Counted from the stretch's first letter, positions 1 to 7,041 are shown. The stretch: 15,747 nt of DNA from CAYJAZ01 sp964371865 (GCA_964371865.1 CAYJOR010000060.1:1-15747); one strand, 5' to 3'. Notes: generated by a model not told the origin, from the sequence alone. Numbers and translations: made by a program.

Positions 1-1
1 T

Positions 2-175
2 GTTATAAATCTATCCATGGGTAGTTCCGTTGAAATAAATTACCCTGTTGGGCATCCACGTAGTTCGTATCTTGAGAATGTCTTTTTTTATTTAATTCAG
101 CAATATTTTTCAAACGGAAATTTTACACCTGCCCCACTCTTTGAGGAAGAGCCGTATTTTGTACTTTCGTTGTAA
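2..175 (+). CDS. 3' end of an unrecognised protein gene (partial)
   Basis: An open frame enters from the left edge and ends at TAA 173-175, giving 57 C-terminal residues. It contains the segment NYPVGHPRSS followed by a mixed aromatic and polar tail ending in YFVLSL. The YP-hydrophobic-GHPR stretch recalls the C-terminal region of MmgE/PrpD-type proteins, but the match is too short to name a function. The frame has no stop from position 2 onward and real-looking codon use, so I take it as the end of a gene that begins outside the window. No clear hairpin terminator follows it. The CDF gene starts 106 bp downstream, so read-through cannot be excluded. Confidence 0.5.
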   Translation, partial: VINLSMGSSVEINYPVGHPRSSYLENVFFYLIQQYFSNGNFTPAPLFEEEPYFVLSL

Positions 176-281
176 TATGCTTTGTTAGAAATTTGAGTTA
201 CGAGGAATATAGCTTTTTGTTGCTATTGACTAACTTTATTCTTATGAATAAGTTTAGAGAAAAATCACTTAAGGTCTTTGT

Positions 282-1163
282 ATGAACGAAAAAGAAAAAA
301 TCTCTTATGCAGTGTTTATTTCTATCGTAACAATTATATTTAATATAATTCTTTCAGTTATTAAATTTATTGCCGGTTTTGTAGGAAATTCTTCAGCTCT
401 CATTTCAGATGCTATTCACTCTTTATCTGATGTGGTAAGCACTTTCATTGTAATTGTTGGTGTAAAGCTCGCTAAAAGTGAAGAAGATAATCATCACCAA
501 TACGGTCATGAAAAAATAGAATGTGTTGCCGGTATAGTTCTTTCTGTTATTCTTATGCTAACAGGTTTAGGAATTGGATGGGTTGGAATTGAAAAAATTT
601 ATACTAAAGAATATCTAATAAATCCTGCACCAACTTCTTTTGCTCTATATGGCGCTCTTTTCTCAATTATTATTAAAGAACTTATGTTTTGGTACACACT
701 TCAAGCCGGAAAAAAAATTCAATCTACAGCCTTACTTGCTGATGCGTGGCATCATAGATCTGATGCTTTTTCTTCAATAGGAAGTTTAATTGGTGTTGTA
801 GGAGCGCAAATGGGATTTCTTATACTTGATCCTTTAGCTTCTATTTTCATTTGTTTTTTCATAGCTAAAGTTTCTATTGAGATATTTATAGAGTCAAGTG
901 ATAAAGTTATTGATAAATCGTGTGATTATGAAACATATCTTGAAATTCATAAATTTATTTCTGAATTTCCTGATATTAGGAAACTAGATCTTCTTAAAAC
1001 AAGACAATTTTCCTCGAAAATTTATATTGACGTTGAGATTGCTCTTGATGCATCACTTTCTTTGACTTCTGCTCATGAAATATCTGAAAAGCTACATGAT
1101 GCAATAGAAATGAAATTTCCACAAATAAAGCACTGCATGATACATGTAAATCCTTATTTATAA
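282..1163 (+). CDS. cation diffusion facilitator (CDF) family metal exporter
   Basis: Inner-membrane metal/proton antiporter of the CDF family, 293 aa, full length for bacterial members. Six hydrophobic segments lie between about residues 8 and 207. The transport site is visible as H46-x3-D50 inside DAIHSLSD (TM2) and H157-x3-D161 inside DAWHHRSD (TM5), the pattern of zinc-type and related CDF proteins. His71, His72 and His76 lie in the TM2-TM3 loop. The cytoplasmic C-terminal domain (about 208-293) ends in an H284-x3-H288 pair of the kind that binds metal at the dimer interface. The ATG has an AAGG ribosome site at 271-274. A TTGACT at 226-231 could be a -35 box, but the matching -10 is poor. 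The metal (Zn, Fe, Mn, Cd or Co) cannot be decided from sequence. It converges on the prenyltransferase gene. Confidence 0.93.
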   Translation: MNEKEKISYAVFISIVTIIFNIILSVIKFIAGFVGNSSALISDAIHSLSDVVSTFIVIVGVKLAKSEEDNHHQYGHEKIECVAGIVLSVILMLTGLGIGWVGIEKIYTKEYLINPAPTSFALYGALFSIIIKELMFWYTLQAGKKIQSTALLADAWHHRSDAFSSIGSLIGVVGAQMGFLILDPLASIFICFFIAKVSIEIFIESSDKVIDKSCDYETYLEIHKFISEFPDIRKLDLLKTRQFSSKIYIDVEIALDASLSLTSAHEISEKLHDAIEMKFPQIKHCMIHVNPYL

Positions 1164-1185
1164 AAACTTGTTCTTATTAAAATAT

Positions 1186-1219
1186 AATGGAGAAATCATT
1201 ATAAAGTGATTTCTCCATT
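1186..1219. terminator. bidirectional Rho-independent terminator
   Basis: Perfect 13-bp inverted repeat: AATGGAGAAATCA (1186-1198), an 8-nt loop, and TGATTTCTCCATT (1207-1219). T-rich sequence follows on the plus strand (TTTTATATT), and the minus strand also reads T-rich past the stem. It sits between the ends of the convergent CDF and prenyltransferase genes and can serve both. Confidence 0.85.
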
Positions 1220-1236
1220 TTTATATTACTAGTTAA

Positions 1237-2544
1237 CTAGAATTGAACAAAAAGTGTTGCTAAAACGCCTACACTTAATAGTAAACAGAAAAATGAATGT
1301 TGATGGATTGAATTCAGTGGATATTTACATTCTTCTGAATTTTTATAAAAAGCTTCAGGGCTACTCCAAGTTTCTTTTACTTCTTTGAATGCTTTGTTTG
1401 CTTTTGGTAAACTTAGAAGAACAATAACAAGTGGAATGTATTTGAAATGAAGAAATACAAGATGGAGAATCAATAAATAAGGAAGATATGTCATTATAAA
1501 ATATAAAAATTTTGAAGTTTTAATTCCTACATTCATTGGTAATGTTATAAAACCGGCTCTTTTATCGTAGACAATATCTCGTAGATTATTTGCTAAAGTT
1601 ACAGCTGAAACTAAAAGACCTATAGCTAGTGAAATAAGTACAGCTATCATAGAAATATCTTGATTTATAAAATAATAAGACCCTAGAAGCATGAGAGGAC
1701 CCATGAGTAAAAATGTGATGACTTCTCCATAGCCTCTATATTTCAAACCAAAAGTTCGATCTGTGTAGGCATATCCTCCTAAAACTCCCAAAGCCCCTAT
1801 AAATAGCACTGGTAATCCAACTTTTGTAAGAAGATACCCACCTGCAAAAGCAGTGATAGCTAATAAAAATAAACTAAATTTTAATGCTTTAGATGGAGAA
1901 AGTTCTTCTATTGCTAAAAGACTTGGGTGAGAAGATAGTGTGTCAGGGGTATCAACGCCATTCATAAATTCATGGTAATCACATAATAGATTAATACCTA
2001 GGTGAGCTGATACACCTCCAATTAAAGTTGCAAGTAAAATTGAAAGGCTATCAAGATTTATGTTTTGCCATACTCCCATAGCTAAAAGACCACCGATTAA
2101 TAATGGATAAAATGAAAGTGGTAGTGATACTGAACGTGTAGCTTTTTTCCAAAAAATGAACTTTTCGCAACATGTAAGAGAATCATAATTTCTATGCGCT
2201 GATTTTGTATAAGGAATCCACTTGTTTTTTATATACTCAAAAATCTCTCCATCGTGTTCAGAACGATATATTTGAAGAGTGAATGATTTGCCTTTACCTG
2301 TTTCTAAAAATTTTGGAAGAGTTGTAGATTTTGTAATAGCGGAAAGTTTTTGATTGCTTTCAAGATTGTAAAGCGACACTCGTGGATTAATAGTAAGATT
2401 TTTTAATGTTAATTCATCGTCAATCATCATATAAATTTTATTTCCATCTTCACTAAGCTTTATACGGGTTGATTGACTCGAAAAGCCTGATGTAGAGAGG
2501 ATTATATCGCTCTCAAAGCAACTAGAGGAAAGAATATCTTTCAT
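1237..2544 (-). CDS. UbiA/MenA-like prenyltransferase with N-terminal split-barrel-like extension
   Basis: Integral-membrane prenyltransferase of the UbiA superfamily, 435 aa against roughly 290-310 for ordinary MenA/UbiA. Residues about 140-435 hold the catalytic part with about nine hydrophobic segments. The first polyprenyl-diphosphate/Mg site is N185-x3-D189-x2-E192 in NLLCDYHEFMNGVD; the second is N320-x2-D323-x3-D327. YTDRTFGLKYRGYGE near 260-274 resembles the MenA loop (YTG...YrGlGE). This suggests prenylation of an aromatic quinone precursor, perhaps in menaquinone synthesis, but the substrate is inferred. Residues 1-115 are soluble and look like a flavin/PNPOx-type split barrel, with KNLTINPRVSLYN resembling the family's K-NL-x2-NPRVSL strand; this domain call is tentative. 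The start is supported by TTCCTT at 2551-2556 (AAGGAA on the coding strand). A strong promoter lies at 2579-2607. Confidence 0.8.
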   Translation of the reverse strand: MKDILSSSCFESDIILSTSGFSSQSTRIKLSEDGNKIYMMIDDELTLKNLTINPRVSLYNLESNQKLSAITKSTTLPKFLETGKGKSFTLQIYRSEHDGEIFEYIKNKWIPYTKSAHRNYDSLTCCEKFIFWKKATRSVSLPLSFYPLLIGGLLAMGVWQNINLDSLSILLATLIGGVSAHLGINLLCDYHEFMNGVDTPDTLSSHPSLLAIEELSPSKALKFSLFLLAITAFAGGYLLTKVGLPVLFIGALGVLGGYAYTDRTFGLKYRGYGEVITFLLMGPLMLLGSYYFINQDISMIAVLISLAIGLLVSAVTLANNLRDIVYDKRAGFITLPMNVGIKTSKFLYFIMTYLPYLLILHLVFLHFKYIPLVIVLLSLPKANKAFKEVKETWSSPEAFYKNSEECKYPLNSIHQHSFFCLLLSVGVLATLFVQF

Positions 2545-2578
2545 AAAAATTTCCTTTTGTTTAACGGTTAGAATATAA

Positions 2579-2607
2579 AATATACATTAAAAACAAGTTT
2601 GGGTCAA
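2579..2607 (-). promoter_or_regulatory. sigma70-type promoter for the prenyltransferase gene
   Basis: On the minus strand, TTGACC (2607-2602), a 17-bp spacer and TATATT (2584-2579). Each hexamer matches consensus at five of six positions. It lies 35 bp upstream of the ATG, with a ribosome site between. Confidence 0.7.
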
Positions 2608-2695
2608 TAGTCCCTAAATAGTACGGAAAAAGAGTAAGTTAATATGTAGATCACCTTATTTGTAAAGATTATAATGCAAATTTGCTAAAATAGGG

Positions 2696-2724
2696 TTGAC
2701 AAATTTTTTATGCTTTAATATTCT
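2696..2724 (+). promoter_or_regulatory. sigma70-type promoter for the ABM-like gene
   Basis: Perfect TTGACA (2696-2701), a 17-bp spacer and TATTCT (2719-2724, four of six). It lies about 50 bp before the chosen start codon, divergent from the prenyltransferase promoter. Confidence 0.6.
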
Positions 2725-2774
2725 TATAAGGTTATTTTTCTTTATAACATCTCAAAAAAATGCTGGGGGATATA

Positions 2775-3068
2775 ATGAGTAGCTCGAAAATGACTGTTGT
2801 TGAGATAATAAAAGTAAAAGAAGAGATGATAGTTCAAGCTATTGAAGAGATAACTAAGCTTATCTGTGAAGGCAGAAAAGAAGAAGGCTGCTTAGACTAT
2901 AGTTTGCATTGCCATGAACAACAATCAGAAACACTACTTCTAACATGTGACTGGGAAAGCAAAGATGCATGGCAAAAACATATGAGTTCAGGAAAAATTG
3001 AGGAATATCAAATAAGTTTAAAATCACTTATAGAAAGTATAACACTTTATGAATTTAAAAAATTATAA
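2775..3068 (+). CDS. antibiotic biosynthesis monooxygenase (ABM)-fold protein
   Basis: Small cytoplasmic ferredoxin-like-fold protein, 97 aa from this start, the usual ABM length. Typical features are an opening beta strand (MTVVEIIKVK), a helix with EEITKLICEGRKEEGCLDYSLH (written here as one segment of family hallmark: the EEGCLDY turn), then TLLLTCDWESKDAWQKHMSS matching the family's strand-WES-helix pattern, and a final strand. Relatives act as quinol-type monooxygenases or heme/quinone-handling proteins, and many have no known substrate, so no reaction is assigned. I prefer ATG 2775 because GGGGGA (2765-2770) precedes it. An in-frame ATG at 2760 would add five residues but has no ribosome site. 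Its own promoter is at 2696-2724. Its neighbour is a quinone-type prenyltransferase, which makes a redox-cofactor link possible but unproven. Confidence 0.78.
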   Translation: MSSSKMTVVEIIKVKEEMIVQAIEEITKLICEGRKEEGCLDYSLHCHEQQSETLLLTCDWESKDAWQKHMSSGKIEEYQISLKSLIESITLYEFKKL

Positions 3069-3076
3069 ATATTTTG

Positions 3077-3097
3077 TTATAAGTGATAAACTTATAA
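3077..3097 (+). terminator. small hairpin after the ABM-like gene
   Basis: Perfect 8-bp stem TTATAAGT / ACTTATAA with a 5-nt loop, followed by GTTTTGTG. It is all A/T except one G-C pair, so it is weak. It may act as a first attenuating stem before the stronger hairpin downstream. Confidence 0.35.
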
Positions 3098-3115
3098 GTT
3101 TTGTGTAAATTAAAC

Positions 3116-3151
3116 AATAACACTTTCCATAAATTTAAAGAAAGTGTTATT
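3116..3151. terminator. bidirectional Rho-independent terminator
   Basis: Perfect 12-bp inverted repeat AATAACACTTTC (3116-3127) / GAAAGTGTTATT (3140-3151) with a 12-nt loop, followed by TTG and an AT-rich stretch. It sits between the convergent ABM-like and MBL-fold genes and can end both transcripts. Confidence 0.75.
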
Positions 3152-3168
3152 TTGTAATAAATTTATTA

Positions 3169-4455
3169 TTATGCTTTGTTTCGTAGTTCTTGTGCCTGTG
3201 TATAGGCATAATTTCTGCCTGTTGCCGTAAGCATATTTTCAGCTAAAAGTTCAAGAGCTTCTGCTTTTAAATTTTCGCACGGCATATTAAGGATTAAACA
3301 ATAATCAGCTAGTTGTGTTGCCCATTTATAATCATTATCTTTAAGTGCATTTTTTGCTTTTTCAAGAAGTTGTTCTTTATTACCTACTAGCGCTGCCATG
3401 CGTTCAGCTTCTTCTTTTAGAGTAAGAGGAGCAAGATTTCGAGCATTGCCGTCAAACCAACCAAGGTGCCCAACATATATAGCTCGTACTGACCATGCAA
3501 CATTTCCATAAAATTCTTGAAGATAATCAAGCTTTGCTAAATGCTCCGGAAGTTCAACATATTCTGCTAGTTCCTGAATAGTTAATCCATTGTTCATTCC
3601 CTCGATACTTTTATCGTAAACAAATTGGATTGCATCTCGATAGTTTCTCATAAACTCCATACTCTCACTTTCTGAAAGAGCTGGAAGTGTATGACCAAAT
3701 ACAACTGCTTTTGGGTGAAGATTTATCATATTTTCAATTGATTGTATCCATGTGCGGACATCACGATAACCGGCGCCTCGTACAGCATATAAATTTGGGA
3801 AAGAACGGTAAAGGTTATCACCACTAAAAAGAACTTCTTTTGCTGGATACCATACAAAAAGTTGATCTGATGTTTCTCCTGGTGCGGCATGAAGTTCTAG
3901 CTCTATGGAGTCTATATTGATGGTTATTTTATCTTCAGAAAATGTATGTGTCGGAGGAATTGCTTTTGCTTTTGCATTAAAGCCACCATTCTTTGGGAAG
4001 CGTACAGGTGCAATTCCGTTATTGATTCTTTTTTCAGGTGCTAACTTAAAGCCACCTTGGCGTGCTCCACGTTGACCAAAAATTGGAGCAAGCATCATAA
4101 ATTGTTTGTTTTCTGAATTGAAATTACTTCTTGCCCAAATTTGAATTTTTCCATCTTCATTATTTGTATTTTCTAAAAAAGCAGCAGTCCCCATTGTGTG
4201 GTCTGGGTGCCCATGTGTATAGATAATAGCTGCGACAGGCTTTGAAGTAATTTTACGAAATTCTGCCATAACATCTTCGCAATCTCCAATATCAAAACCT
4301 GCATCAATAATAATGATTGCGTTTTCACCTTCTATCATTGATACTGTAGATACCGTGTAATTTACAGCAGTGTGAATATTGTCTGATAATTTTATCATTT
4401 CAGGTTGTAGGTATTTTCCTCTTTCAAGTAATTTTTCTGTTGCGTGAGTAGTCAT
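3169..4455 (-). CDS. MBL-fold hydrolase, alkylsulfatase (SdsA/BDS1)-like, shortened
   Basis: Metallo-beta-lactamase-fold protein, 428 aa. The metal motif H81-x-H83-x-D85-H86 (THGHPDH) is intact. Further likely ligands are E194 (APGETSD), D213 (FSGDN) and H255 (FGHTLP), in the order expected for the alkylsulfatase branch. Residues about 290-428 match the alkylsulfatase dimerisation domain (LQEFYGNVAWSVRAIYVGHL, then GWFDGN). Well-studied SdsA1 is much longer and secreted, with a C-terminal SCP2-like substrate domain. Here there is no signal peptide and no such domain, so the protein is probably a cytoplasmic hydrolase of a sulfate ester or another substrate. GGAGAA (4461-4466) precedes the ATG. 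It lies 14 bp after the DsrE-like gene and is co-transcribed with it. Confidence 0.85.
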   Translation of the reverse strand: MTTHATEKLLERGKYLQPEMIKLSDNIHTAVNYTVSTVSMIEGENAIIIIDAGFDIGDCEDVMAEFRKITSKPVAAIIYTHGHPDHTMGTAAFLENTNNEDGKIQIWARSNFNSENKQFMMLAPIFGQRGARQGGFKLAPEKRINNGIAPVRFPKNGGFNAKAKAIPPTHTFSEDKITINIDSIELELHAAPGETSDQLFVWYPAKEVLFSGDNLYRSFPNLYAVRGAGYRDVRTWIQSIENMINLHPKAVVFGHTLPALSESESMEFMRNYRDAIQFVYDKSIEGMNNGLTIQELAEYVELPEHLAKLDYLQEFYGNVAWSVRAIYVGHLGWFDGNARNLAPLTLKEEAERMAALVGNKEQLLEKAKNALKDNDYKWATQLADYCLILNMPCENLKAEALELLAENMLTATGRNYAYTQAQELRNKA

Positions 4456-4469
4456 TATGTTTCTCCGAT

Positions 4470-4823
4470 TTATAATGTGATAAAGGCTTCTTCACCTTTC
4501 ATATCACTTTGAATTATTTGTGTGAGTGGTTCGCCCATAAGAACAAGCTCAATACCCCCAATGGTTTCGAGTTCTTCTACTTTGTTAAGCTTTTCAGCAC
4601 AACGAAGACATGCAGAAACTTCTCCGCCGGCAGATTGAAAATCTTTTAATAATTCTTGTATTTTAGAATCTTCTGCTAATAATTTTACTGTTGCACCCCA
4701 TACAATTAAGTGAACTTCATCCCACCAGTTAAAGCGTATAGAGTTTCTTGCATACATAAAAACCATTAGTTCTGCTGTAATTGGATTATCGTTTATCCAT
4801 AATATATTTAATCTTTTGCTCAT
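4470..4823 (-). CDS. DsrE-family (sulfur-relay-like) protein
   Basis: Small cytoplasmic protein, 117 aa, of DsrE/F-like architecture: an opening beta strand (LNILWINDN), a helix, a second strand followed by WGATVKLL, and a C72-x2-C75 pair in GGEVSACLRCAEKL. It then has a GGIELVLMG strand and a final helix. In DsrE, TusD and related proteins a cysteine at this place carries persulfide sulfur, so a sulfur-carrier or sulfur-sensing role is plausible, though family members are functionally diverse. TTCTCC just upstream of the start gives a GGAGAA ribosome site. First gene of a two-gene operon with the MBL-fold hydrolase, under a near-consensus promoter at 4860-4888. Confidence 0.75.
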   Translation of the reverse strand: MSKRLNILWINDNPITAELMVFMYARNSIRFNWWDEVHLIVWGATVKLLAEDSKIQELLKDFQSAGGEVSACLRCAEKLNKVEELETIGGIELVLMGEPLTQIIQSDMKGEEAFITL

Positions 4824-4859
4824 AAATTCTCCATTATAAGTTAAGAGTTTATAAAATAA

Positions 4860-4888
4860 ATAATAGTTCGATATCTAACTAATGTCAA
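4860..4888 (-). promoter_or_regulatory. strong sigma70-type promoter for the DsrE-MBL operon
   Basis: On the minus strand, perfect TTGACA (4888-4883), a 17-bp spacer and TATTAT (4865-4860, five of six). It is the best promoter match in the window and implies high basal expression of the operon. Confidence 0.8.
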
Positions 4889-4930
4889 GATGTTTTAGAA
4901 AGGTAAAATAATAACGAGAGAAGAAGAAAC

Positions 4931-4959
4931 TTGCAATCTACTGAAAATTACTATATTTA
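4931..4959 (+). promoter_or_regulatory. possible promoter for adk-trmD-rplS
   Basis: TTGCAA (4931-4936), a 17-bp spacer and TATTTA (4954-4959); an overlapping TATATT at 4952 would give a 15-bp spacer. It is the best rightward candidate between the divergent operons, but only moderate. Confidence 0.35.
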
Positions 4960-5018
4960 ATTGAAAGACTACTTTGCATTAATAAATTAAAATAAATTTC
5001 TATTATCTCGGAGATGAC

Positions 5019-5687
5019 ATGAACATTCTTATTTTTGGACCAAACGGAAGTGGAAAAGGCACACAAGGTGCTCTTTTAATGGAAAAATTTGGCATCGCAC
5101 ATATTGAATCAGGTGCTGTATTCCGTAAACATATTGGCGGAAATACTCCTTTGGGTCAAAAAGCTAAAGAATTTATTGATAAAGGTGAACTAGTGCCTGA
5201 TGATATCACAATTCCTATGATTTTAGATATTTTAAAAGATACAGGTTCAGAAGGTTGGTTGCTGGATGGCTTCCCACGTAATATGGAACAGGCACGTAAA
5301 CTAAAAGAAGCTCTAGAAGAAGCTAATATGACACTTGATTTTGTAGTAGAAATTCTTCTTCCACGTGAAACTGCTAAAAATAGAATTATGGGTAGAAGGC
5401 TTTGCAAAAACAATAATAATCACCCAAACAACATTTTTATTGAAGCTATTAAACCTAGTGATGATGTTTGTCGCGTGTGTGGCGGTGAACTTTCTGCTCG
5501 CGCTGACGATTTAGATGAAAATGCTATAAATAAACGTCATGATATCTACTATAACACTATTGACGGTACTCTAGCTGCGGCTTACTATTACAAAGATTTA
5601 GCAGCTCAAGGATATACAAAATATATTGAACTTGATGGTGAAGGAAGTATTGACTCAATTAGAGAAACTCTTCTTTCTTCATTATAA
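5019..5687 (+). CDS. adk: adenylate kinase with metal-binding LID
   Basis: Cytosolic enzyme that interconverts ATP + AMP and 2 ADP, 222 aa. The P-loop is G7-P-N-G-S-G-K13-G-T; the DGFPR motif is at 83-87 (AMP and nucleotide contacts), and R126/R127 begin the LID. The LID (about 126-163) contains Cys129, His135, Cys151 and Cys154, a Cys-x5-His-x15-Cys-x2-Cys site known from Desulfovibrio adenylate kinases, where it binds Zn, Co or Fe. GGAG at 5010-5013 fixes the ATG. A short out-of-frame ATG-ACA-TGA overlaps the start region. The gene leads a rightward cluster with trmD (37-bp gap) and rplS, suggesting co-expression of nucleotide-balance and translation functions. Confidence 0.96.
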   Translation: MNILIFGPNGSGKGTQGALLMEKFGIAHIESGAVFRKHIGGNTPLGQKAKEFIDKGELVPDDITIPMILDILKDTGSEGWLLDGFPRNMEQARKLKEALEEANMTLDFVVEILLPRETAKNRIMGRRLCKNNNNHPNNIFIEAIKPSDDVCRVCGGELSARADDLDENAINKRHDIYYNTIDGTLAAAYYYKDLAAQGYTKYIELDGEGSIDSIRETLLSSL

Positions 5688-5698
5688 CTAAAATTTAG

Positions 5699-5720
5699 AG
5701 ATAGATTACTATCTAGGAAA
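5699..5720 (+). promoter_or_regulatory. hairpin abutting the trmD ribosome-binding site
   Basis: Perfect 6-bp stem AGATAG-ATTA-CTATCT (5699-5714), followed at once by the Shine-Dalgarno AGGAAA (5715-5720) and a TTG start at 5725. The last stem base touches the ribosome site, so the fold may limit TrmD translation. The short AT-rich stem makes this tentative. Confidence 0.4.
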
Positions 5721-5724
5721 TACA

Positions 5725-7041
5725 TTGAAATATTCAATCATTACACTATTTCCGGACTTTTTCTCAAGCCCTCTTTCTCACAGTCTTATGAATAAGGCTC
5801 AAGAAAAAGGGCTTGTGTCTTTTTCCTTTCACAATCCAAGAGATTACGCATTAGATAAGCATAAAAGCGTTGATGACACACCTTACGGTGGTGGCGCAGG
5901 AATGCTTATGGCTCTTCCTCCGCTTGCTTCTGCGATTGAAAGTGTAAAACCGATATCAAAAAAAGTCCGTTATATAGCTCTATCGCCTGACGGCGCACCA
6001 CTTACTCAAGCAAAAGCAGAAGAGCTTTCTAAGGAAGAAGAGCTTGTTCTTCTCTGCGGTAGGTACGAAGGTTTTGATAATAGAATTTTTGATATCTATC
6101 CAATAGAAAAAATTTCGATGGGCGATTTTGTATTGAATGGAGGAGAGTCCGCCGCGCTTTGTTTAATTGAAGCAACTGCACGTCTTCTACCTAACTTTAT
6201 GGGAAAAGAAGAATCTCACACAGAAGAAAGTTTTGGTGAAAGTGGCTTGCTTGAACACCCACACTATACGAAACCGCCTGAATTTCAAGGATATAAAGTT
6301 CCTGATGTTTTACTTTCTGGTAATCATGCTGAGATTGAAAAATATCGCCGTAAAGAGGCACTTAAAAAAACTTTTTATGCAAGACCTGATATTATAGAAA
6401 ATCTTGCACTTGAAAAAGATGAACTTGAATTTCTTAAAGATTTACCTCATACAAGATGGGGAAGAAACCTCTCTCTTTGCTTGCTTCACCATCCAGTTCT
6501 TCTAAAAAATGGTGATACGGGCTCATCCTCTGTAACAAATCTTGATATTCACGATATTGCAAGAAGTGCCTGTACTTATGGTGCGCAGTCATTTTATGTT
6601 GTAACACCAATAGAAGATCAAGCAAAGCTTGTAAAAACTCTTACGAATTACTGGACTGATGGACAAGGTTCACGCGCAAATGTTGATAGACAAAATGCCT
6701 TATCACTTGTAAAGCACACCTACACATGGGAAGAAGCAAAAAAAGATATTGAAGAGCGCACAGGGCAGACTCCGTTAATCATTGGAACTTCAGCACAAAT
6801 TCCAAAAGATAAAAAAGGAAGAGCAATTTTAAAGCCTAAATCGTGGTCAGAATTAAAAAAAATGCTTAAATCACAACAAATTCTCTTGCTTTTTGGCACA
6901 AGTCATGGCATACCTAATTCCTTGCTCATGCAATGTGATGCAATGCTCCCGCCCCTACGTGGATTGGCTAGATATAACCACCTCTCCGTAAGAGCTGCGG
7001 CAGCTCTCTGTCTTGATAGGCTTGTTGGTGAAATTGGATAA
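5725..7041 (+). CDS. trmD: tRNA (guanine-N1)-methyltransferase fused to a second SPOUT-type domain
   Basis: SAM-dependent enzyme making m1G37 in tRNA, needed for reading-frame maintenance; 438 aa instead of about 240-250. Residues 1-240 are TrmD: opening strand KYSIITLFPDFF, GGGAGM at 55-60, S88-P-D-G91, the trefoil-knot segment LLCGRYEGFDNRI (109-121) and MGDFVLNGGE (132-141). R153 corresponds to catalytic Arg154 of E. coli TrmD, but the base at the Asp169 position is Glu (E168, in TEESF). Residues about 245-438 form an extra SAM-dependent RNA-methyltransferase-like domain (Methyltrn_RNA_4/TM1570 type), with LLLFGTSHGIP (387-397), ending PLRGLARYNHLSVRAAAA. Its substrate is unknown. The start is TTG, chosen from the AGGAAA at 5715-5720 and alignment to the TrmD N-terminus. 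Confidence 0.93.
   Translation: MKYSIITLFPDFFSSPLSHSLMNKAQEKGLVSFSFHNPRDYALDKHKSVDDTPYGGGAGMLMALPPLASAIESVKPISKKVRYIALSPDGAPLTQAKAEELSKEEELVLLCGRYEGFDNRIFDIYPIEKISMGDFVLNGGESAALCLIEATARLLPNFMGKEESHTEESFGESGLLEHPHYTKPPEFQGYKVPDVLLSGNHAEIEKYRRKEALKKTFYARPDIIENLALEKDELEFLKDLPHTRWGRNLSLCLLHHPVLLKNGDTGSSSVTNLDIHDIARSACTYGAQSFYVVTPIEDQAKLVKTLTNYWTDGQGSRANVDRQNALSLVKHTYTWEEAKKDIEERTGQTPLIIGTSAQIPKDKKGRAILKPKSWSELKKMLKSQQILLLFGTSHGIPNSLLMQCDAMLPPLRGLARYNHLSVRAAAALCLDRLVGEIG

Noticed and set aside
226..254. TTGACT-17-TAAGTT as a promoter for the CDF gene
   Set aside because: Good -35 but the -10 matches poorly; not strong enough to list as a feature.
2760..2774. Upstream ATG for the ABM-like gene
   Set aside because: No ribosome site before it, whereas GGGGGA directly precedes the ATG at 2775.
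5156..5413. 85-codon minus-strand frame inside adk
   Set aside because: Shadow of the adk reading frame; Ser-rich translation typical of an antisense frame.
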